A stretch of DNA of 5,934 bases from Hyphomicrobiales bacterium (GTDB lineage: Bacteria > Pseudomonadota > Alphaproteobacteria > Rhizobiales > Devosiaceae): assembly GCA_027082895.1 (NCBI GenBank), contig JALWTJ010000253.1, positions 1 to 5,934 of the forward strand, read 5' to 3'. Below the pieces are notes generated by a model, which was not told the DNA's origin, ran no database searches, and saw only the letters and a list, made by a program, of their open reading frames with translations. Shown here in pieces: positions 1-5,641 of this stretch (position 1 is the first letter of the stretch; every line of letters begins with the position of its first letter). Made by a program: the position numbers and the translations under genes.

Positions 1-1
1 A

Positions 2-664
2 CGAGCCGATGCTCAGGGCGTGGCGTTTGAACATTCGTTGCGCGGCCTGGATGGGCGTCCTACATCCGGCGGAAGCAATGTATCAGCAGTGCGGCGCCTG
101 TCGGAACAGGAATTCACGGCCATTGTGTGTGCCGGCATGCAGGAGTTGTCCGGCCCCGACGCCCTGCCACGGGATGGTGACCCGATCGAAATACCTTCCG
201 GCTTTGGCGAACAGGGGCAAGCGCCCTTCTCCGGACCTGCCCCCATACAGGATTTTCGCAAGGAAATGCTGACCTCTCGAAAGCTCCGGGATGCGTCCTT
301 TGCACGCCAGGTCAAGGCGGCCTACGGGGGCCGATGTGCCATTTCCGGGCTGAGCCTGCGCAATGGCGGTGGTCGACCGGAAGTACAAGCGGCCCATATC
401 CGGCCCGTCAAGGATGGTGGCCCGGATATTGTTCGCAACGGGCTGGCTCTGTCGGGCACGCTGCACTGGATGTTTGATCGAGGACTGATTTCTGTTGCAG
501 AAGATTATTCCATCCTTGTTTCACATAACAAGGGGCCGGAAGTAGCCGCAAACCGGCTGATCGTTGCCGGGCAAAGGCTGATCCTGCCCAAGGATCAGCG
601 CCATTACCCGCATCCGGACTATCTGCGATATCATCGCGAGGAAATCTTTGGCCGCGCCGCCTGA
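2..664 (+). CDS. HNH endonuclease, C-terminal part (5' end outside window)
   Basis: The reading frame is open from the left edge, so the true start probably lies upstream; a GTG at 20 is the first possible start inside the window but has no visible ribosome binding site. Numbering from that GTG, the HNH core covers about residues 105-160: a Cys-containing turn (RCAISG), then AAHIRPV with His126, RNGLAL with Asn140 and LHWMFDRG with His149. These are the expected metal and catalytic residues of the HNH_2-type (restriction-endonuclease-like) domain. The C-terminus (LILP, HPDYLRYHRE) also matches this family, whose members as I recall are near 300 residues, so roughly 80 residues are probably missing. 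The family is predicted to nick or cut DNA using one metal ion, but most members are uncharacterised and often stand alone without a methylase. No methylase or partner is visible here. The family call is firm; the biological role is unknown. Confidence 0.88.
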   Translation, partial: RADAQGVAFEHSLRGLDGRPTSGGSNVSAVRRLSEQEFTAIVCAGMQELSGPDALPRDGDPIEIPSGFGEQGQAPFSGPAPIQDFRKEMLTSRKLRDASFARQVKAAYGGRCAISGLSLRNGGGRPEVQAAHIRPVKDGGPDIVRNGLALSGTLHWMFDRGLISVAEDYSILVSHNKGPEVAANRLIVAGQRLILPKDQRHYPHPDYLRYHREEIFGRAA

Positions 665-754
665 ATTGAGGTTGATCAGTCCTTTCCGCCCCTTGCGCAT
701 GGGCACAAAGACGGCAAGTGGCGGCAGCGACAGGAAATAGAACGCGGCACAGGC

Positions 755-784
755 TTGCCATTGCCCGCTTTTGCCCGCTATCTG
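755..784 (+). promoter_or_regulatory. possible sigma70-like promoter for yheS
   Basis: TTGCCA at 755-760 and TATCTG at 779-784 are separated by 18 bases and lie about 100 bases upstream of the yheS start. The -10 match is mediocre and a 10-bp tandem duplication fills the spacer, so this is only a candidate. It would give a leader of roughly 90 bases that includes the 14-bp repeats. Confidence 0.2.
761..780. repeat. 10-bp tandem duplication in yheS leader
   Basis: TTGCCCGCTT at 761-770 is followed directly by TTGCCCGCTA at 771-780, identical in nine of ten positions. A third related TTGCC lies just before it at 755. It is in non-coding DNA between the HNH gene and yheS. It may be simple slippage, and I see no dyad symmetry that would suggest an operator. 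Confidence 0.6.
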
Positions 785-820
785 GCACCATCGGCACCCG
801 CAACCCCGTTTCCAACCTTT

Positions 821-871
821 CCGAATACATCTTGCCGAATACGTCTTGCCGAACACGTCTTGCCGAACAAG
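821..871. repeat. 14-bp tandem repeat, about 3.5 copies, ending at the yheS ribosome binding site
   Basis: Three full units stand head to tail: CCGAATACATCTTG (821-834), CCGAATACGTCTTG (835-848) and CCGAACACGTCTTG (849-862). A partial fourth unit, CCGAACA, starts at 863 and runs into AAGG at 869-872, the only Shine-Dalgarno-like sequence for the yheS ATG at 882. Adjacent units differ by one base each. The period is not a multiple of three, so it is not a protein repeat, and a change in copy number would shift any reading frame passing through it. It lies in the probable untranslated leader. Confidence 0.85.
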
Positions 872-881
872 GTCCATCGAC

Positions 882-2789
882 ATGCTTTCCATCAAGGATC
901 TCAGCTATTCCATTGTCGGCCGTCCCCTGCTGGAACATGCCAACCTGACATTGGCGAAGGGAATGAAGGCGGGGTTCGTTGGCCGAAACGGGTCGGGAAA
1001 GACCACCCTGTTCAACCTGATCCTGAATAATATCTCGCCCGATGACGGGGAAATATCCGTGCATCCGCGCTGGCGTATCGGGACCGTTGCCCAGGAAGTT
1101 CCTTCCAGCGAAACATCCATTCTGGACATGGTGCTGTCGGCAGACCGGGAACGGGCGGATCTTCTGGAACAGGCGGAACGGGAACAGGACCCGGTGCGAA
1201 TCTCGGAAATCACCATGCGACTGGCGGATATTGACGCCCATCGCGCCGAGGCACGCGCATCATCCATTTTGCGCGGGCTGGGCTTTTCCGCTGCCCAGAA
1301 TGCCATGCCCTGTTCGTCCCTTTCTGGCGGCTGGCGGATGCGGGTGGCGCTGGCGGGCGTGTTGTTTTCACAGCCCGACCTGCTGCTGCTGGACGAACCC
1401 ACCAACTATCTGGACCTGGAGGGGGCGCTGTGGCTGGAGAAATATCTTTCCATCTATCCGCACACGGTTTTTCTGATCAGTCATGACCGGGGGCTTCTCA
1501 ACCGGGCGGTGGATCACATCGTGCACCTGGAACACGGTAAGCTGACCCTGTACCGGGGCGGGTATGACCGCTTCGAGGCCACGCGCCGCGCCCGCCGGGA
1601 ACTGTCGCAAAAGGCCCATGAAAAGCAGCAGGCCCAGATTGCGCACATGCAGAAATTCGTTGACCGGTTCGGGGCAAAGGCCACCAAGGCCAAGCAGGCC
1701 CAGAGCCGGGCAAAGCGTATCGCCAGGCTCAAGCCGGTGGAGGTGATGCTGGACGAACATTCCCTGCCCTTTTCCTTTCCCGAACCCAAGCACCGCATGG
1801 CCTCGCCCATGATCAACCTGGAAAACGTGTCGGTGGGCTATGGCAGCACGCCGGTGCTCAGCCGGATCACCCAGCGCATCGACCCGGACGACCGGATCGC
1901 GCTGGTGGGGGTCAATGGCAACGGCAAGTCCACCTTTGCCAAACTGCTTGCGGGGGAACTGAAAAAGATGGACGGGGTGCTGCAACGGGGCAAGAAGCTG
2001 GAAATCGCCTATTTTGCCCAGCACCAGCTGGACATTCTGAAGCCCGGGCAGACGGTTCTGGAGCATATCGAACCCCTGACGCCGCACATGAGCGAAGCAC
2101 AGCGACGGGCGCGCATTGCCCAGATGGGCCTGACCACGGAGAAAATGGGCACATTGGCCAGGAACCTTTCTGGAGGCGAGCGGGCACGGCTGCTTCTGGG
2201 GCTGATCACGTTCAACGGGCCGGGCATGATGATCCTTGACGAGCCGACCAACCATCTGGACATCGACAGCCGGGACGCGCTGGTGCAGGCCCTGAACGCC
2301 TATTCCGGAGCGGTGCTGATCATTTCCCATGACCGGCACCTGATCGATGCCACGGTGGATCAGATCTGGGTGGCCGAGAACGGTGAAATCCGCGTGCTGG
2401 ACGACGACATGGCAGGCTATGAACGCTCCCTGCTGACCCGGATCAACGGCAACAATCGCCAGCGGGCATCGTCGCGAAAGGGGACAGACAACGCCAGGGG
2501 CACGGCCAGCCGCAAAAAGGAACGTCAGGCGGCGGCGGCCCGGCGGGCGCTGCTTGCTCCCTTGCGCAAGGAAATACAACAGGCAGAAAAGCAGATCTCA
2601 AGAGTTCAGGGGGAACTGGAACGGGTGACTTCACAGCTGGAAGACCCGGAAATCTACGAAGACTCCCCGCAAAAGGTGCAGGAACTGAGCCGGGAAAAAG
2701 GTCGGTTGCAGAACCGCCTGGAGGCGCTGGAAACCGTCTGGATCGAAAAAAGCGCCGCCCTGGAGGAGGCGCAGACCGAACAGGGCTGA
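882..2789 (+). CDS. yheS: ABC-F ATPase of the YheS type (ribosome-associated translation factor)
   Basis: This cytoplasmic protein of 635 residues has two ATP-binding cassettes and no membrane segments, which marks it as ABC-F rather than a transporter. Domain 1 has Walker A GRNGSGKT (34-41), signature LSGGWRMR (147-154), Walker B LLLLDEPTN with Glu172 and switch SHDR (200-203). The basic interdomain linker (about 228-300) contains AKATKAKQAQSRAK (265-278), nearly identical to E. coli YheS as I recall it. Domain 2 has GVNGNGKS (343-350), the YFAQHQL stretch typical of YheS, LSGGERAR (429-436), LDEPTNHLD with Glu454 and SHDR (482-485). A basic coiled-coil tail spans about 545-632. Length is close to E. 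coli YheS (about 637). ABC-F proteins bind the ribosomal E site and reposition P-site tRNA to relieve stalled translation; the specific role of YheS is less settled. The ATG at 882 is chosen because homology begins there and AAGG sits nine bases upstream; the frame is open back to 771 but that part is repeats. The leader repeats are the main oddity. Confidence 0.95.
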   Translation: MLSIKDLSYSIVGRPLLEHANLTLAKGMKAGFVGRNGSGKTTLFNLILNNISPDDGEISVHPRWRIGTVAQEVPSSETSILDMVLSADRERADLLEQAEREQDPVRISEITMRLADIDAHRAEARASSILRGLGFSAAQNAMPCSSLSGGWRMRVALAGVLFSQPDLLLLDEPTNYLDLEGALWLEKYLSIYPHTVFLISHDRGLLNRAVDHIVHLEHGKLTLYRGGYDRFEATRRARRELSQKAHEKQQAQIAHMQKFVDRFGAKATKAKQAQSRAKRIARLKPVEVMLDEHSLPFSFPEPKHRMASPMINLENVSVGYGSTPVLSRITQRIDPDDRIALVGVNGNGKSTFAKLLAGELKKMDGVLQRGKKLEIAYFAQHQLDILKPGQTVLEHIEPLTPHMSEAQRRARIAQMGLTTEKMGTLARNLSGGERARLLLGLITFNGPGMMILDEPTNHLDIDSRDALVQALNAYSGAVLIISHDRHLIDATVDQIWVAENGEIRVLDDDMAGYERSLLTRINGNNRQRASSRKGTDNARGTASRKKERQAAAARRALLAPLRKEIQQAEKQISRVQGELERVTSQLEDPEIYEDSPQKVQELSREKGRLQNRLEALETVWIEKSAALEEAQTEQG

Positions 2790-2881
2790 ATTTTGAAGAG
2801 TTTTGCAAACCGGTATCAGAACGCGAATTGATCCCGGCCACCCACCCATGCTAATCGACCGTTTTTTACATGTATTCACTG

Positions 2882-2895
2882 ACAGGAAGACCTGT
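2882..2895 (+). promoter_or_regulatory. ribosome binding site inside a small hairpin
   Basis: ACAGG (2882-2886), loop AAGA, CCTGT (2891-2895) form a perfect five-pair stem with a four-base loop. The Shine-Dalgarno sequence AGGAAG (2884-2889) lies in its 5' arm and loop, nine bases before the ATG at 2899. It decides the start of the downstream gene. The stem is short, so an effect on translation is possible but unproven. Confidence 0.5.
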
Positions 2896-2898
2896 TTC

Positions 2899-3477
2899 AT
2901 GCCATTTTCCGAGCGCGCCATATTCCCTTCCAACCGGCGACAGATCGTTTTCCTGCTGCTTCTGGTGGCGCCCTTGCTGATGGCGCTTTTCGTTTTCATC
3001 AATGGCTATGGCATCTGGGTGCAGGACTATTTTTTCAACAATGTTCCAAAGGAAGAACTGGATGCGGAGCTGTGGGTTTCAGCACGGGTATTCCGCCTGT
3101 CCATTTTCGCGCTCGTGGCCATCGTGGCGATGATTGTCGCCCTTGTGATCCGGATCGTGCGCCCGCGCCCTACCCTGATCCTGCGCGCTGACGGCATTGT
3201 CAGCAATCTTGCCCCCAGGGGCCTGATTGCATGGGACAATATCAAGAGCTTTGACATCACCAAGTATCGCGGATCGCGCAACCTGGTGATCGGCCTGAAC
3301 GATCCGGAACGGTTCCTGTCGGACAACGGGCTGAAACGCGGGTTCACCTTTCGCGGGAACATGGCCATGTTCAAGACGCCGATCGTCATCCCCGGCATGC
3401 GGGTTGCGGAGCGGCTGGAAACCCTTGTTGAGGAATTGCGGGCCGTGCAAACCGAGGCGGCCGGCCGGCACAATTGA
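2899..3477 (+). CDS. STM3941-like two-helix membrane protein
   Basis: The protein has 192 residues. A basic N-terminus (NRRQ) leads into membrane helix 1 (about 16-37, rich in Leu, Val and Phe). A loop of about 28 residues containing the acidic segment KEELDAEL follows, then helix 2 (about 66-86) ending in RIVRPRP. Under the positive-inside rule both ends face the cytoplasm. The soluble domain (about 90-185) has the pattern TLILRADGIVSN, LIAWDNIKSFDI, NLVIGLNDPERFL and TPIVIP, then a C-terminal helix. It resembles the PH-like fold of the uncharacterised STM3941 family of bacterial membrane proteins, in which the I-W-D-(D/N)-I strand and the N-P-(E/K)-(R/K)-(F/Y)-L segment recur. No catalytic residues are evident and the function is unknown. 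The frame is open back to a TTG at 2803 and an ATG at 2848, but only the ATG at 2899 has a good ribosome binding site. The gene lies 109 bases after yheS and 190 before the first peptidase, so co-transcription is uncertain. Confidence 0.75.
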   Translation: MPFSERAIFPSNRRQIVFLLLLVAPLLMALFVFINGYGIWVQDYFFNNVPKEELDAELWVSARVFRLSIFALVAIVAMIVALVIRIVRPRPTLILRADGIVSNLAPRGLIAWDNIKSFDITKYRGSRNLVIGLNDPERFLSDNGLKRGFTFRGNMAMFKTPIVIPGMRVAERLETLVEELRAVQTEAAGRHN

Positions 3478-3538
3478 AACAGGTTGGGTACAATGCAGCA
3501 AAATGTCGAAGCACATGTCGTTCATGACCGGGCAGAAA

Positions 3539-3618
3539 GGACAATCGGTCCGGGCGGACATTGGACAATCGCGGCGGGTTGGGTAAGCTGGGCATAAACC
3601 GGCTTTTTCCAATCGCGG
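3539..3618. repeat. short direct repeats upstream of the first metallopeptidase
   Basis: GGACAATCG occurs at 3539-3547 and 3563-3571, with a related GGACATT at 3556. CAATCGCGG occurs at 3566-3574 and 3610-3618. A separate pair, GGTTGGGTA, is at 3482-3490 and 3577-3585. Several copies overlap or flank the predicted promoter at 3561-3589, so they could be sites for a regulator. They are short and could partly be chance in GC-rich DNA. Confidence 0.4.
3561..3589 (+). promoter_or_regulatory. predicted sigma70-like promoter for the first metallopeptidase
   Basis: TTGGAC (3561-3566) and TAAGCT (3584-3589) are spaced by exactly 17 bases. The -35 matches the consensus TTGACA in four of six positions and the -10 matches TATAAT in three. 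Transcription would start near 3596, giving a leader of about 70 bases before the ATG at 3668. It is the best promoter-like pair I found in the window, but no transcript data are available. Confidence 0.4.
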
Positions 3619-3667
3619 ATGTGGGGGGGAAAAGCTGTCGTAAAAGCGCTCAGGGAGTAACCGTCAC

Positions 3668-4510
3668 ATGATCCGTTCCATTCTGGTGGCACTTGTTCTG
3701 TTTTTTGCCCTGGGAAGTCCCCAGCTTGCCGCCAAGGGAGGCAAGAGCAAGACCCAGTCCGAACTGGCGGTCATTCTGGCCAATCGCGACCTGGACAAGT
3801 CGGTCCGGTTCGTCATCAACAACACGCTTTTCACCATCTATCACGAGGTGGGGCACCTGCTGGTCGACAAATTGCAGTGGCCGGTTCTGGGGCGGGAAGA
3901 GGATGTGGCGGACAATTTTGCCTCCTACATCCTGCTCACCCAGCACCGGCGATCGTTCCATCAGGCACTGAAGGATTCGGCCCTGGGCTGGAAACTGGAA
4001 AACGAAGCCTTTGGCGGTGCCACGGAACCCAGCGATTTTTACGACAAGCACAGCCTGGACCTGCAGCGGGCCTACCAGATCGTGTGCATGATGGTGGGCC
4101 AGGACCGGGACACCTTTTATTCCACCGCCCAGGAATGGGGAATCGACCGCATCCGGCAGGCCGCCTGCAAGGAGGATTACCAGCAGGTTTCCCGCTCCCT
4201 TGAGCGTTTGCTCACCCCGCACCTGAACACGGGGCTCAGGGCCGATGTCTCCATCCGTTACGATCGGGCGGGGGCGAACATGTCCCTCGCCTACAAGACG
4301 CTTCGGGACAGCCGTCTGCTGGAGTCGGTGGCCGAGGACCTGCGCCGGAATTACGGGCTGGAGGGCAACATCAAGATCACCGCCTCCCTGTGCGAGGAGC
4401 CCAACGCCTTCTACGATGCGGACAATTCGGAAATCATCATCTGCTATGAACTGCTGGATGAATATTTCACCCTGTTCGACCGGTACAACAGCACACGCAC
4501 CTCGAACTGA
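3668..4510 (+). CDS. secreted DUF4344-family zinc metallopeptidase, first paralogue
   Basis: The product has 280 residues. Residues 1-22 form a signal peptide: a short basic start (MIR), a hydrophobic core, and likely cleavage near LAA/K, so the mature protein should be periplasmic or secreted. The catalytic helix carries HEVGH (His59, Glu60, His63), the zinc-binding and general-base motif of zincin proteases. It is followed by GREEDVADNFAS, where Glu78-x-x-Ala-Asp82 resembles the ExxAD motif that supplies the third zinc ligand in M48 peptidases; that assignment is by analogy. The stretch HSLDLQRAYQIVC (128-140) and the terminal CEEPNAFYD...CYEL block (242-261) are hallmarks of DUF4344 (PF14247). 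There are exactly four cysteines (140, 168, 242, 259), consistent with two disulfides in an exported protein. The ATG at 3668 follows AGGGAG (3652-3657) by ten bases and begins the signal peptide. The substrate is unknown, and peptidase activity is inferred from the motif. A diverged homologue lies 243 bases downstream on the same strand. Confidence 0.88.
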   Translation: MIRSILVALVLFFALGSPQLAAKGGKSKTQSELAVILANRDLDKSVRFVINNTLFTIYHEVGHLLVDKLQWPVLGREEDVADNFASYILLTQHRRSFHQALKDSALGWKLENEAFGGATEPSDFYDKHSLDLQRAYQIVCMMVGQDRDTFYSTAQEWGIDRIRQAACKEDYQQVSRSLERLLTPHLNTGLRADVSIRYDRAGANMSLAYKTLRDSRLLESVAEDLRRNYGLEGNIKITASLCEEPNAFYDADNSEIIICYELLDEYFTLFDRYNSTRTSN

Positions 4511-4536
4511 CCCGTTCGGGACCCTGCAATCAAAAA

Positions 4537-4557
4537 CCGCCGGGAAAGACCTGGCGG
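4537..4557. terminator. hairpin after the first metallopeptidase, possible terminator
   Basis: CCGCC (4537-4541) pairs with GGCGG (4553-4557). The stem extends inward by GGG against CCT (one G-U pair), closing an AAAGA loop. It begins 26 bases after the stop codon at 4508-4510. No T-run follows on the plus strand. Five A residues precede it, so on the minus strand the hairpin is followed by TTTTT, but there the inner stem has an A-C mismatch. It might slow or end transcription on either strand; the evidence is structural only. Confidence 0.35.
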
Positions 4558-4600
4558 GTACGGCGCAGGCACACTCCGGGTAACTGCCTTGTTTCCCCTG

Positions 4601-4615
4601 TTAACCATCCGTTAA
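4601..4615 (+). promoter_or_regulatory. CtrA-type binding site upstream of the second metallopeptidase
   Basis: TTAA (4601-4604), seven bases CCATCCG, TTAA (4612-4615) matches the full TTAA-N7-TTAA consensus of the alphaproteobacterial cell-cycle regulator CtrA. The left half also reads TTAACCAT, the eight-base half-site form. It is the only such arrangement I found in the window. It lies about 140 bases upstream of the ATG at 4754. A TATGCT at 4648-4653 could be a -10 element but has no good -35, which would suit an activator-dependent promoter, although the box would then be centred nearer -50 than -35. Two TTTGTCC copies (4639-4645 and 4653-4659) flank it. Binding by CtrA is inferred from the motif alone. 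Confidence 0.6.
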
Positions 4616-4753
4616 GCATGTGATGGCCCGGCACAGGGTTTGTCCCCTATGCTTTGTCCTGCGACGCAAAGGGTCGCGCCATGCCGGTTGATCCCGCATG
4701 GCCGGACAAAACGGGGCGAAGGGCCATCGCCTCCCGTGAACGGGGTTGCCGGC

Positions 4754-5641
4754 ATGATGCGCATGCCCATTGCATTGCTGTTTCTTGCGTTCCTGGTGCT
4801 GGCAGGCCCGGCGCGGGCGACCATGCCGGCCCATGAGAGCCCGCAAACGGACACCGACGCGGAACAATTCGTGCTCAGCAACCTGACCTTTGCCCTTTAC
4901 CATGAAATGGGCCACCTGCTCATTGACCGCTTTTCCCTGCCGGTTCTGGGCAACGAGGAAGACGGGGCGGACAATATTGCCACCATCCTGCTGCTGGCCA
5001 ACGGCTCGGAAACCGGCAACGGGCTTCTTCTTCAGGTGCGGCAGGGCTGGCTGGGTCTGGCACAAGCCCCTTCCCTTTCGAAAACGGGGGGAACAGAACT
5101 TGCAGCCTTCCTGCGCCCCCACAGCCCGGATGCCCTGAGGGCGGGACGGATCGGCTGCCTGCTGGTGGGAAGCCATCGCGACATGTTCGCCCATGTGGCG
5201 CTGGAGATGGGGCTGGACGAGGGGGGCGTGGCGCGATGCGCGGGCCGGCTGGGCCGCATGGTGCAGGGATGGTTGCGCCTGCGGGCCGCCTTCATGAACC
5301 GCACAAGTGCCCGGAGTGGCGCCGTTCCGGAGCCGGAAGCCGGCACCGGTGAGACGATCCGCATTGTCTATGACCAACAGGACGCCTTTGCCGATATCCG
5401 GGAAATGATGATCCAAGATCGGCTGCTGGAAAAGGCGGCGCGGGGCGTGCTGGCCGGATATGAACTGGAGCGACCCGTGACCCTTCATGCCATGGCCTGC
5501 GGCACGCCAAATGCGTTCTATGATCCGTCAAAAGGTGAAATACAGGTCTGCTACGAACTGGGGGCACAGCTTCTGGACCTTTTTCCGCAACTGCACCGTT
5601 CCCGGTCCCGGCAGCAGCGCATTTCCCCAAGGAGGCCCTAG
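4754..5641 (+). CDS. secreted DUF4344-family zinc metallopeptidase, second paralogue
   Basis: The product has 295 residues. Residues 1-22 form a signal peptide with a hydrophobic core (about 5-18) and an A-R-A cleavage site before Thr23, so the protein is probably exported. The active site is HEMGH (His50, Glu51, His54), followed by NEEDGADN with the putative third ligand Glu69 in ExxAD. From Phe46 to Asn74, 19 of 29 residues match the first paralogue. The four cysteines (135, 162, 249, 266) are spaced almost as in that protein, and CGTPNAFYD...VCYEL (249-269) is the DUF4344 C-terminal signature. Differences are a Pro-rich insertion near 184-200, RPHSPDALRA in place of the first copy's DKHSLDLQRA, and a basic tail. 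The frame is open back to 4640, but the ATG at 4754 (or 4757 or 4763) starts the signal peptide; the only ribosome-binding candidate is GGGG at 4742-4745, which is weak. A CtrA-type box lies upstream. The stop overlaps that of the convergent holC. The substrate is unknown. Confidence 0.85.
   Translation: MMRMPIALLFLAFLVLAGPARATMPAHESPQTDTDAEQFVLSNLTFALYHEMGHLLIDRFSLPVLGNEEDGADNIATILLLANGSETGNGLLLQVRQGWLGLAQAPSLSKTGGTELAAFLRPHSPDALRAGRIGCLLVGSHRDMFAHVALEMGLDEGGVARCAGRLGRMVQGWLRLRAAFMNRTSARSGAVPEPEAGTGETIRIVYDQQDAFADIREMMIQDRLLEKAARGVLAGYELERPVTLHAMACGTPNAFYDPSKGEIQVCYELGAQLLDLFPQLHRSRSRQQRISPRRP

Noticed and set aside
2..664. Restriction-modification or other defence island around the HNH gene
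   Set aside because: No methyltransferase, helicase, integrase or toxin-antitoxin gene is visible, and the neighbouring genes (yheS, holC) are housekeeping; the left flank is outside the window.
699..740. 13-codon ATG reading frame in the yheS leader as a possible leader peptide
   Set aside because: No Shine-Dalgarno sequence precedes it, it shows no attenuation-type codon run, and no competing hairpins are evident.
771..881. N-terminal extension of YheS from a TTG at 771
   Set aside because: The extra 37 residues are encoded partly by the 14-bp repeats; YheS homology starts exactly at the ATG at 882.
521..895. 124-codon minus-strand frame with a hydrophobic stretch (AAFYFLSLPPLAVFVP)
   Set aside because: The hydrophobic segment looks like a membrane helix, but the frame begins in the 14-bp repeats, runs antisense into the HNH gene, and has no ribosome binding site or family match that I recognise.
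1368..2579. 403-codon open frame on the minus strand
   Set aside because: It lies opposite yheS, has no recognisable domain, and its composition (many His, Gln, Pro, Arg) is typical of a shadow frame in GC-rich coding DNA.
2828..2857. Possible promoter TTGATC - 18 bases - TAATCG before the STM3941-like gene
   Set aside because: Both elements are weak and the spacing is not ideal; a match like this is easily found by chance.
3458..3469. Perfect palindrome GCCGGCCGGC at the end of the STM3941-like gene
   Set aside because: It is within GC-rich coding sequence for the last residues (Ala-Ala-Gly-Arg), has no loop and is not followed by a T-run.
4661..4677. Stem GCGAC / GTCGC before the second metallopeptidase
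   Set aside because: Only five pairs, no associated regulatory element, and such stems are expected by chance in GC-rich DNA.
4640..4753. N-terminal extension of the second metallopeptidase from a TTG at 4640
   Set aside because: It would put 38 polar, Pro- and Arg-rich residues before a clear signal peptide, and no ribosome binding site supports it.
4601..5488. 295-codon open frame on the minus strand
   Set aside because: It overlaps the second metallopeptidase in antisense, which has clear family motifs; the minus frame has none and would cross the CtrA box region.
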